A stretch of DNA of 64,000 bases from Sphagnum magellanicum (lineage: Eukaryota; Streptophyta; Sphagnopsida; Sphagnales; Sphagnaceae), in contig CM038923.1 in the NCBI GenBank assembly GCA_021904315.1, positions 4,898,001 to 4,962,000 of the forward strand. Direction: 5' to 3'. The notes below the pieces were generated by a model that saw only the letters and a list, made by a program, of their open reading frames with translations, was not told the DNA's origin and ran no database searches. Positions 10,366 to 20,404 of the stretch are shown piece by piece (positions within the stretch are counted from its first letter, which is position 1; each line of letters starts with the position of its first letter). The position numbers were made by a program, and so were the translations under genes.

Positions 10366-12935
10366 AGACATTCCCTGCATATGCGATACACATGGATGGG
10401 ACTTTCCTGTTGTTTTGGAGCAAACGACTTACCTTAAATTCCATCCTTCAATAGGTTAATTGCCAGAAGCCCTTAGCGATTTAATTTTTCTTGAGTCCTA
10501 TACAAGGAGAGGATGGTACATGCACTGAAGAGGGCTATGTTCTGATGTTGCCTGCAATGTGAGTTTTTGACTTGCATAACTTCTTTATGGTTTTTGTGTT
10601 TTCATAAAATCTATGGCATATTTTAATATGAGTGTTGTTGTGTAATTAGTGTCATATTTGATGAATTGCTGTATCAATGGATTGGACTACATATTTCATG
10701 ACTTTGGTGAATGGAACTTTGGAATCTTATATGGATCTTTGTTAATTATAATGTTGAATCAAAGGCAAGTGCGCTGATTTTGTAAATTGAGTATATAAAT
10801 TGACAATCGATCTTATAAATAGTTTATTTATAAGAATTGCCAAGTTGGTTAGAAATTTGAAGCTTAAAATTGATATGAATTGAAGTTGTTTTGATTGTCA
10901 TTTCTTTGATATTTTGAAATGATTTGCCTCATTTAATGGGATATATTCTTGGGGGTAACAAGCATTTTTGGATGGCTTAGAGAAATTAGTATTTTTTTTT
11001 GTTTTCAAATAATTGCACTAATTAGCAGACTAATTATCCTGCATTAGCATAAATGCCCGGTTTGCATAACACTTATATTTAATTTAAGGATTAACTTGAA
11101 GGGGAAGAATATGAGGTTAAATATCATTTTGTTTTCACTGCATAGGGCGCTCCTTTTATGAGGAATGAATGAACTCATTCTATATAAGGAGCTTGTAATG
11201 TTTTTAATTATGTTGAAGGCTTTATTGTAAGCACCTAATTTTCTTTTGATCATTTTCAGAAATTGAAAAAATTAATTGTTGTTAATACATCTATGTCTTA
11301 CAATGTGCGCATGCAAATTGAATATTTTTGGTTTGAAAGTCTAACTGAATCAAATAAATAAATAAATAGAACTACAATTGAAAAATGCATTCACACATAG
11401 CCCTAATATACATTATAATGAACATGTCTTGTTAACAATTGTATTTATAAATGAATTGTATATTAAGTCTATTAAATTTCCATAGAATGTACTTTACAAG
11501 AATTGAATGTCAAAATTAAACAAGATTACAATTTACAAAGCAAGCTCACTTAACTTGTGATAAGACTACCAAGATTTGTTTGATGTTTAATGGATTGGTT
11601 GTTCTATCTATTTTGTAACCAAACTAGTTCATGATTTCTTATTTTTATAATATAGAGTAAAACCTAGTAATTTCTGAAATACATTAGAGGAAAGCTCCAG
11701 AAATTTGATTGTTACAACTTCTAACCAATGCTTTTTATTTTTGGAGACTTTTTGCATTTTTTTTAAAAACCTGGAAAAATATGATTTTCATACAGACAAA
11801 GGATTTTTGTGAAAAAATGATCCTAATTGGCCATATATGGGCTTTTTTTTTAATCATCGGATTTCTACAACATGGTGGCCAAAATGTAATAAGATTCTTT
11901 TTTTAAAAAGCTTTCACTTATGCTCTATAGCCAAATTTGGCTAAATCACCAATTTTCATTAGTGTTTTTCCTGGTAGGAAATTTTTTCCAAAATGGGAAA
12001 AGTGAAAAAATAAAGGGGAATATTCTTTCAAAATATTCCATTCTTCTAACAAAAATAGCCAGTTTCAAAAAGAATTGTTTAAAAAAATCTTTTCACCATA
12101 TTTGAACTCTGATTGTAGTTAGGCAGCATATTTTGAATTAGTTTTTAAAAACATTTAGATATATTCTAATAACATGTTGTCATTTAATGTTAAATCCCTC
12201 TTGGTATGCTAAGCCAAGGATGCAGGATCGAATTTTTGAAAAGAAAAACACTTATTTGGCTGCATTACAAAACACAATGGGACACTTTGGGACACGCATG
12301 ACCTTTGGGATGTCCCCAGAAACAGAGAAAACCATCAATTTTTGTGATAGACTGAGTTGCACCTTGTCTTCTTTTTCTGGAGCGCCTCGAGTGCTACTAC
12401 ATATATTTTCACTGCTCCTCCCTGGTACTATAATTCCTTCGCACCTTGTGCATTAAATGCTGAGTCTCAGCATTTCATACCTAGGTTTGATAAAATTTCA
12501 CTACTTTACTTTATGGATGTCACTGAAAGAGGGGTTAGGGGGCTGAAAGGAGGCCCAAAGACAGAGCGAGGACACGGGGACTTTTACGAATTTCTCTAAT
12601 AAGATTCAAAATTGTGGATTCAGGATACGTTTTTAATAATTAAACAAAAATCAATTCCTAAGGTCGCTGAAGGGTGAAATAACCAAGCAACATGATGTGA
12701 TCGTCTACATCAATTATTTGACTTTTGTGATCAAAGCAACTAAAGACATGGAAACGGTGTTGTGTGCCTGGAAACAATGCAAAATTCTTCGTCCATTATG
12801 CTCAATTCAAACCCAAGTGGTTCATAACATTGTTAATCAATTCTAAAATTCATCATCCATTACAATTTAGTTGGCAACCTGGGTTTAATAATCACATCAT
12901 TCCATTTGTGGACAAAAACTCTACTTAAATGATGC
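10366..12935. other. Gene A downstream region, non-coding, part of the left arm
   Basis: No gene was found. The first 550 bases should hold the 3' UTR. The stretch at about 10,900-12,460 appears once here but twice, in direct order, in the right arm (about 31,340-32,665 and 32,815-34,235). About 12,480-12,600 (GGGGTTAGGGGGCTGAAAGG area) has no counterpart in the right arm. Short open frames here, for example 12,187-12,456, have no recognised motif and differ between the copies. Confidence 0.6.
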
Positions 12936-14692
12936 GAGAGTGAACCAGCACCCACCGGTGCACCAAAGTGGATGGATGGTGCACTGATGGGTGCACCTTT
13001 TTCGTCCCTCCCTGTCCCTGGGCTAACCAAGGTGGTGAACTCAAGTTGACCTCCTTTTTTTTCCACAGCCCCATGCTGGCCCAGGTCTCACCTACCTACC
13101 TACCTACATCTATACTACTTGGCTACGCACCCTGGTCTCCTCGCTCCTCCACCTACCTACCTACTTGTCCATCTACCCACCCATTTGCCTACCTACCCAT
13201 CAACCTACCTATCTATGTATTTATGCACTAAATCTCCACCAAGGCAATGACAAGTGAAATGATCTCCTTTTCATGTTCCTTTTGGGATGAAAATCTCGTT
13301 TAATTTCAGCTATCTTAAACATCTCTAACCCCTTTGCATTAAAAAACCTTGTTAATTCGAATTAATCAGCAAGATCCTCATCCTTTTTTAATTTGGTCAT
13401 TACATTACATGGGGGGATGGACTCCACACCCCATGTTGGAATGCCCAATAGAATGAACAACTTGGAAGAAATGATTTTTACCAATGTGGGCATCAATGCC
13501 ATTTTATTCATAAATGCATCATTTCACAAGTGATCCCACTCACATGTGGCACATGTTTTTGTTCAAGCAATTGCCTTTTTCTTATTACACTAAAGCCTAA
13601 AAAAATGATTATTTAAGATTTATGCATTTATTGATGCATGGTCTTGATGGCATGGCCCTTCCTGTTGAGTAGATGGGTGCTTGAGTCTCCTTGGTTTTGT
13701 GGATGGACCGTGCTCTCAATGTAAATAAATTGTTAAACAAGATGCATTACAAGTTTCAACCTTGCAAATAAATCTATGCCCATCTTTCTCCCAAATCATG
13801 CCCTCCTTGGCAACCCCATGCAACACATTTGCCCCTAAACCAACAACATAAAGAAAAATCAAGATATTTAGATAAATCATAAAAAACAAGGGTATTGCAC
13901 TTGATGATGAAATATATTACAAAGGAAATGAGAATATTGCATGCACACTAATGACTAATTTTAAGGTTATTACATAGGCAATGAAAGTATTGCATACACA
14001 ACAATGACTATTAATAAGATTTTTACATACACATCCATAATATTACATACCAATTGATGATTATTAATGAGATTAAATGTTTGGCAAAAACAAACCCCAC
14101 CCATTCTCTCAATGTGAAAGAATGAGGGGGGCAATGAATTAACATAAGTTGTAAACTAATGTCAATTTGTGGGAAGATTGAAAACTACAAATGCTTATTG
14201 GTCTTGTTTTCGCTTTTCCATTGTATAAATGTTGTTTGTTGGTGTTCTTCTATTATGACAACATTAGATTGCATTTGTTCATTTGCACTAGTGCAAGTTC
14301 ATGTGAACCAACAACTTCATTTGTTGCACATGTTCTAGCTAGTGATGCCTATGATATAACCAATGTTGCATCTTCCATCACAAATGATGCTAACTCATTG
14401 CTTACATCAAAACCGCCTTCAACAAATTGCTTGAATTTTTTTTCTAGTTTGCATCTTAGTAAAAAATTAATAAAATTATGCTTCATGAAATTATAAAGAA
14501 CACAATCAAATCAAAATGAAGAAATCAATGAAATAACAATTATTAAAACTATGATATGCAAACAAAAGCAAGACAATTAGTAAAAACACCATAATCAAAA
14601 TGACTAGCAAAAGCTCAGATGAAATATGTGAACCTTTTTTTTGTGGTTGGGACAAACCCCAACACACAAAGGAGAGGTTTACCTTTTCACAG

Positions 14693-14729
<37 letters not shown>

Positions 14730-15505
14730 ACAAAAACAAAATGAACAATTAAAATTAAAAACCCAAAAAGAGGGGGGAAAAAAAATCAGCAAGAAACAAC
14801 AGAAATAAATAATATTTTCAAATTTTTATAAAATAAAACAGAAAATAAAATAATAAAAACATCAAAAAAAGAAAAACAACAAAACTTGAAAAAAAGAAAT
14901 TAAAGAACCCCAAAAAATCTATTAAAATCCCAATTAAAATAATAAGGAAAAAACCAGAAAATCCAAATTTTTTTTTCAGAAAACAGAAATTTTAAACTCC
15001 AAAAAAAAAAACCAACAAAAAAAGGAAGGAAAAAAAAGAAAAAGAAAAAGACAGAATTATTATTTTTTAATTACAAAAAATGAAAAAAAACCAGAATTTT
15101 AAAGAGTACAACAAGAAAAAAACAGAAAATAAAAATAAGAAAAAGGGGAAACAATGGGAAAAATCCAGGAGAAAACCAGGAAAATAGAAATTAAACCCCC
15201 CCCCCCCCCCCCCCCCCCCCCCCAAAAAAAACCAATATTAAGAAAACCAACAAAAAAAAGAGAAAAAAACAGGGAAAAAAATGAACAAGATAGAAATAAT
15301 ATACAATAAAAAAACGAGAATATGAGAAGAATATAAAACCAGAATTGAAAAAATTACTGAGAATAAAATATTAGAAACAGGAAAAAAAAAGAAAAAAAAT
15401 CTAAAAAAAAGAAATTCCAAAAGAAAGGTATTAAAAAAACCAGCAAAAAAACAGGAAAAAAGAAACTAAAAGCAAAAAATAAAATAAAAGAAATTTCTGG
15501 GGCTG
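12935..15505. other. Insertion unique to the left arm
   Basis: Homology with the right arm stops near 12,930 (right-arm position 29,757) and resumes near 15,505 (right-arm position 29,750), so about 2.57 kb was gained here or lost there. It begins with GTGAACCAGCACCCACC, nearly the terminal repeat of the small element at 57,735-58,117, followed by (CTAC)n-type repeats at 13,093-13,215. The middle (13,240-14,690) is AT-rich without a recognisable gene. It ends in the low-complexity tract at 14,697-15,480. It is probably composite rather than a single transposon; no matching second terminus was found near 15,505. Confidence 0.6.
14697..15480. repeat. (TC)n(AC)n followed by an A-rich purine tract with a 28-base poly-C run
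   Basis: A (TC)n(AC)n dinucleotide run (about 14,697-14,729) is followed by some 740 bases in which the + strand is overwhelmingly A with scattered G and C and little T. A run of 28 C occurs at 15,196-15,223. There is no coding signal; the 60-codon frame on the - strand (15,238-15,420) is pure low-complexity phenylalanine. Confidence 0.8.
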
Positions 15506-15514
15506 GGCTGTGCA

Positions 15515-16127
15515 AGAGACTCATGTAAAGCATACCACAGCTTTCCTAAATTTTTCAAGTCATGGGTACACAAATTGCATGGGACTTGGCTTACTAGTGG
15601 TGATTAATATTGCAATTACACATTTTAATTGGCTATCACTTGTTAATCAATATTGAATCCTACAATAATTGAACCACCTAATAATGACCATGCTAGACGC
15701 AACTATCTAATATTCTTTAAGTGATTTTATCCAAAGAAACAATAAAATGGTCTTGCATTACAACAAACAAAAATAATTATAGACATTCATAAGTGAAATA
15801 GGTTATCATCTTAATCATAAGGGTACGTATTAATATACTGAACCTCTCATTTGTAATGGTGTTCATGTCATCATTTGTCCCCAACTCAATGCCATTGCCT
15901 ATCGTTTCAATTCCTTTACTTAGACATGTGCACACCATATACAAAGCTTGGGCAATGGGCACACATGGAAACCCTCATGAATGAGGTGTAATGTGAGACT
16001 CTAATATGAAGAACACTTGTTAAATTTGATTGGGGATAAGATTAAAATTTTTGACGTTAACTTGATTTGCCATGGCTAAAAAGCTTCTTCCCTACACCAT
16101 TAGTAGGGATTCCAAATGGAGGAAACA
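15515..16127 (-). pseudogene. Unrecognised ORF relic at the inner end of the left arm
   Basis: On the - strand a frame at 15,777-15,962 reads ALYMVCTCLSKGIETIG followed by ELGTNDDMNTITNERFS. The mirror copy at 29,182-29,412 (+) reads LYVVCTCLSKGIETISN and ELGTNDMNTITN. The agreement at protein level suggests a piece of an old coding sequence, possibly from a transposon. Upstream sequence in both copies contains stops in this frame. I do not recognise the family. Confidence 0.3.
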
Positions 16128-17030
16128 TTAACATACATGGTTGCAATGTTAGTTCGATTGTTGGTTAGTTACTCACCACCCTATTGTATTTTATTAGATG
16201 GAGTTAGTATGTGCCTAACAAATGATGCATACTTGTGGACAAATGGTTTTAGAAATTCAATATTGTTAGGGGGGGGGGGGCTCACTTTAATTAGATGTCC
16301 TTTGATTTTTCAAATTGATTGTTTTGGGGGACATAAATGAAATTATTTCATAGCCAAAATCAAAATGTACTAAATTAATAGACGCATGTTGATAAAGGAA
16401 AAGCCATTGGCTGAAGCCAAACATGACTTTTTTTGTACTCCTTCATATGTCAGAAGTTCAAAACATGAAGCTCTCTATTTGATTCTTGTACTAAAAGCTA
16501 GTTTTAAATTACCATTGGGTATATGTAAAGGTTGTGTTCTCATGGTTAGTTAGGTGCCTTTGGTTGTTGGGACTATGTCGTGCGGATGGATGTAAAAGGC
16601 ACATCACTTGCATCTAGGTGTGTAAGTATTTCCTAAATATATGAATGCAGTTTTCAAAAAAATCTAAGTCCTAACAAAGTAGCCTTTTTGTAATAGTATT
16701 GTCGGTTCCGTGTTTTTATGAAAGGAATTCTCGATGGCTCTGCCCATAGGGAAGAGACTATGCAAATTGGCCTAAGTAAAGAGATTGGGGCATCAAATTT
16801 TGGCTTGAACTTGAAACAATGAGCAAAGCCAGATCTAGAGTTACTATGTGTGTGCATATGATGGATGGGCATGTTTGGTAGAAGTGCATACATATGGATG
16901 AGAAATTCTACATTTATCTTGTAAGGGAACGTATGGATGAGAAGTTTTACATCCAGTAAGGGAAGTTTTTAGTTCGAGGTGGAACCTGCCATAACTTAGG
17001 GCAGAATCCTAACCCGACTCACTCAGATTC
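16128..17030. other. Start of the spacer between the arms, nothing recognised
   Basis: AT-rich sequence with an 11-base poly-G run near 16,269. Two short frames (16,116-16,340 + and 16,654-16,893 -) show no motif. No gene or repeat family is supported. Confidence 0.5.
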
Positions 17031-17034
17031 TTCT

Positions 17035-17509
17035 CAGAACTCAGAATTTCTTCTCAAAATTCATACTTCACAAACACAAACCCAATATTTGCAGAATTTA
17101 TGGAATTGCTCACAAAACAAAACAGGTTCAGAATTTGCAGAACTCAGAATTTATTCTCAGAATTCATACTTCACAAACACAAACCCAACATTTGCAGAAT
17201 TTACAGAATTGCTCACAAAACAAAAGAGGTTCAGAATTTGCAGAACTCAGAAATTGTTCCCAGAATTCATTCTTTCACAAACACAAACCCCAACATTTGC
17301 AGAATTTGCAGAATTGCTTACAAAACAAAAAGAGAGGTTCAGAATTTTGCAGAACGCAGAAATTCTCGGAATTCAATTCTTCACAAACAAAACCAAAATT
17401 TGCAGAATTGTTAAGAAAAAAAAAGCTTCGGAATTTGCATAACTCAGAATTTATTCTTAGAATCAATTCCTCAGAAACAAACCCAAAATCTGCAGAATTT
17501 GCAGAACTG

Positions 17510-17540
<31 letters not shown>

Positions 17541-17541
17541 G
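17035..17541 (+). repeat. Tandem repeat of about 100 bp, 4-5 copies, ending in (TG)n
   Basis: The phrase TTCAGAATTTGCAGAACTCAG recurs at about 17,127, 17,230 and 17,338, and in altered form at 17,427, giving a period of 89-108 bases. Each unit also carries TTCACAAACACAAACCC and GAATTGCTCACAAAACAAAA. The array is followed by a (TG)n run at 17,513-17,541. Because many units avoid stops, two long overlapping frames (117 and 164 codons) run through it; they encode only repeated Q/N/F-rich peptide and are probably not genes. Confidence 0.85.
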
Positions 17542-17544
17542 TGT

Positions 17545-18959
17545 CTTGCTTGCTTCTCCAGTGCCGCCGATTCTTCTTCTTCTTCTTCTCGTCGTCGTCG
17601 GTCGGGGTGCTAGTATCTACAATCATTAATTCCGAGAAAGTCGGGAGAGAAAGAGAAGACTGATACTTTGATCATGCAAAACGGTGGGCTCCATCCACTT
17701 TTGTGCCAATGAAATAGTTTCCACCAAAAAACCCAAAAAGCTTGAAAAAGTCTTGGGATTTGTCTGCCGGAATTTTATTTCTACGATTTTACAAACCCCC
17801 CAAATAATCAAAAATCAAAAACCAAATCAAAGCAAATCAATCAGAAAGAGGAACAAAGAAGCTGCAATGAACAATGGACCCCACTCACTCACTCACTCCC
17901 ATGACGATGACGCAAATCTGACGTCCTTGTGTTTTTTGTTTTTCTTAATTGTTGTTGTTTCAATTCAGAAGATCTTTTTTCAGATTTTCAATTTTTTTTT
18001 TGGGTAGGTAGCTGGATTCATAAAGAAGGGAAAAATAAGAAAACCCAAAAAACCAAAAACCAAAAAATGTAACCATGTTAGACTGCTTTCAGCTTGCAAC
18101 TTTTTTTTTTTTTTGGGGAAGGGGAGATGGGGATGGGGTTTTCCCTAGGATCATGATCAAAATGATGAAGTGCAGCAATGCACAAGAAGAAAACAAGCTT
18201 TGGGTATTTGTTTTGTTGTGTAGAAAATTTCATTTCCTTGAGAAAACACCATCCCCAAATCCTCTACTGGTTTTTGTTGGGTGCTCAAATAGAAGTCTCA
18301 GTCTCAGTCTTGATTTTCTAGTGCAGTAAGGAAGGAAGGCAAGGCAAGGAAAAAAGGTTTGGGGAATAGTGCAGGTTTGTTCATCTAGTTGGCTATGAGT
18401 GGGTTGCACTCCACACCCAAACTAGTGTTTTTATTATTTCTCTCCCAGCTTTCTCTTCTGCAAAAACTCTTCTCTGCAAAGAGCCTCCTCAAGGAATAAT
18501 CCAAGGGTTTTCTTTTTTTTTTCTTTTTTGGGGGTTGAAGAAAGAGCTGCTGTTGTGGGGTTGTGGGGTTGTGGGTACCTCATAAAGCTCTCTTTCTTCA
18601 CCAGGTTTTCTTCTTCTTCCTATGTTCTAGCAAAGGGGGAAAAAGATAATGGAATTAGGAAGAAGAGATTCTTACACCTTCATCGCCAGCAGCTTTAGAA
18701 TTGGGTAGGATTCTGCAGTGGGTGGGTGCCTCATAAAGCTTTCTTTCTGTCTTCAGCAAGTTTTCTTCTTCTTCTTCTTCTTCTTCTAGCAAGGGAGAAA
18801 GGAAGGAAGGAAGAAGAGCTTCAAGAGCTTCTTACATCTTCATCACCAGCAGCTTAGAATTTGGTTGTTGTTGTTGTTGTTGTTTCTTCTTCTTCTTCTT
18901 CTGGCAATCTATCTACCTTGGATGGTACTATGGCCATTTCTGCCGTCGAATTCTCAAAG
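17545..18959 (+). promoter_or_regulatory. Putative promoter and first leader exon of ATG2, with a 151-bp tandem duplication
   Basis: This region precedes ATG2 and ends in a good donor site (CAAAG then GTACGT at 18,960). It is rich in TTC/CTT runs, common in plant 5' leaders. A tandem duplication with a period of 151 bp is visible: GTGGGTACCTCATAAAGCT at 18,571 and GTGGGTGCCTCATAAAGCT at 18,722, each followed by a TTTTCTTCTTCTTC tract and CTTCATCNCCAGCAGCTTTAG. The transcription start is not determined. Confidence 0.45.
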
Positions 18960-20382
18960 GTACGTATGGGGTTTTGAGTTTGACCTAGAAGAAAACTCTC
19001 ACTTTTTGTTTTCTTCTTCGGATTTCATTTCCTTTGGCTAGAAAATTCAGTCTGGAGGCGGATGCAGTGTTTTATTGTTGGGGGGAGTGGTTTCTGGGAT
19101 TGATTTTCCATTTCCTTTTGTCAGCTCATGTGAGGGCTTAGCTAGGAGAGTAAGGCCTGTGCATGCACACAGGTACTGAACAGGGTTGCTGTTTCTGCTG
19201 CTGTACTGGTGGAACCTGTGGGTGCAGTCATCATCACTGGAGGAGTTGAAGAAAACTAACAGCCAATTTGCCACACTCTTTTTTAACTTCTTTATGAACT
19301 TGCCTGCTCAAGGTAACACAAAATCTAGACCTTTCCCTCAAGTTCCTATCAGTTTTGTGGATTGATTCAAGTTTAGGGTTTTGTTGTCACCCAAGTTTTA
19401 CCACCCACCACCACCATCCCCCCTCCCTCATATTCTAAGAATTCTGAACCCAGGATTGATACCATGTGCACATATTGCCCCTTGCCCCCTTCCCAAATTT
19501 TCTACTTCTGAGAAAGTGCATATCTATTTTCAGCTCCTTCTGTTTTACAAGGAACGGAATTTTTTATTGTTCTGTTGGAGAATCTCTCTATGTTTTGCAG
19601 TTGGGGACTAGTTTTTTTTGAAGCCAGCTCAATCAACCACTTGCTAGGGCAAAACTTGATCTTCCCATGTAACAATTGTTTTGCTCTTGGGAAGACAAAA
19701 GGTCTTTTGACTTTGATCAGTACTTTGAGCAACGGGTTGGTTTGGAGGGTGATTGTTGTAATGAATTAGAGTTACTGCAGCGTGTTGTACATGCGACTGA
19801 TCGAAAAGAACATAACTCTTTTTCTGTGGCATCATTTTAACAGCTTTATGCCTCTGCAATAAGCATTTAGGGTAAACAGCCTTACCGATTATCTAGTAAG
19901 CATTTAGGGTAGATGACAAGACATATAGCAGCACAAAGTGAGATCTGCCCTAATCTCATTTCCATATTCCCCATTCAGTTGTTGATAAATGAGTAAATTT
20001 GAGATTGCATGCTTTGAGTGTTTGATTTGAAAATAGGGTTCTGCAGTAGCACTTGGGTTTTTGTTTCTAAGTGAATGTGTAATTAAGGACAAAGATGGGT
20101 ATTGTTTTGTGCATTTGATCCTGAAGTTGTTGGCATGATGGATGATTTTGCTGTTATTGAATTCACCCATGTATGACGTTAAAATTCAGCTTGGTTGCCA
20201 TTTGGGATCCTCATGAGGTGTTGTTGGCCTGATGATTGATTGTGCTTTTATCTCATTTACAGGTGTACAATGTGAAATATCAGCTTGGTGGCCATTTGAA
20301 AGAAGGGAAATTCAGAGACTGGGAACATTGCATTGAGGGGGCAGGCAGTGGTGAGGTTTTACAGCAGCAGCAGGTGGGTTAG
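18930..20382 (+). other. Possible spliced upstream ORF (49 codons) in the ATG2 leader
   Basis: ATG at 18,930 opens ten codons up to the donor at 18,960. If the 1.3 kb intron is removed at the acceptor at 20,261-20,262 (TTTTATCTCATTTACAG), the frame continues from 20,263 and ends at TAG 20,380-20,382, 22 bases before the ATG2 start. The joined peptide begins MAISAVEFSKVYNVKYQLGG. If real it would be expected to reduce ATG2 translation. The second leader exon lies inside one unit of a 93-bp tandem duplication (20,128-20,205 and 20,221-20,298), and only the second unit has the AG acceptor. Another ATG at 18,922 is out of frame with it. Expression evidence is lacking. Confidence 0.35.
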
Positions 20383-20404
20383 TGACGGATCAGTGGGAAC
20401 CACA

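Larger units (their letters stand above)
6955..16127. repeat. Left arm of a large inverted duplication
   Basis: This 9.2 kb segment is homologous, in reverse orientation, to 29,134-38,285. Landmarks pair in mirror order. GGTACCCATTGCTCATGGG at 7,038 pairs with 38,191; the reductase gene at 8,131-10,365 with 34,752-36,999; the CTAAGCCAA / TTAAATCCCTC segment near 12,190 with 32,930; the GTGAAATAACCAAGCAA segment near 12,675 with 29,995; and the AATGGTGTTCATGTCATC segment near 15,855 with 29,390. The outer edge is near 6,955 and the inner edge near 16,127. An insertion at about 12,935-15,505 is absent from the right arm. Exons differ by a few percent, so the duplication is not recent. Confidence 0.9.

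Noticed and set aside
13090-13215. Proline-rich or threonine-rich protein encoded by the CTAC repeats
   Set aside because: The frame is produced by the tetranucleotide repeat alone and lacks any flanking coding signal.
17135-17629. 164-codon frame in the tandem repeat
   Set aside because: It is repeat-encoded, present in several registers, and runs into (TG)n and (TTC)n tracts; there is no start context or conserved motif.
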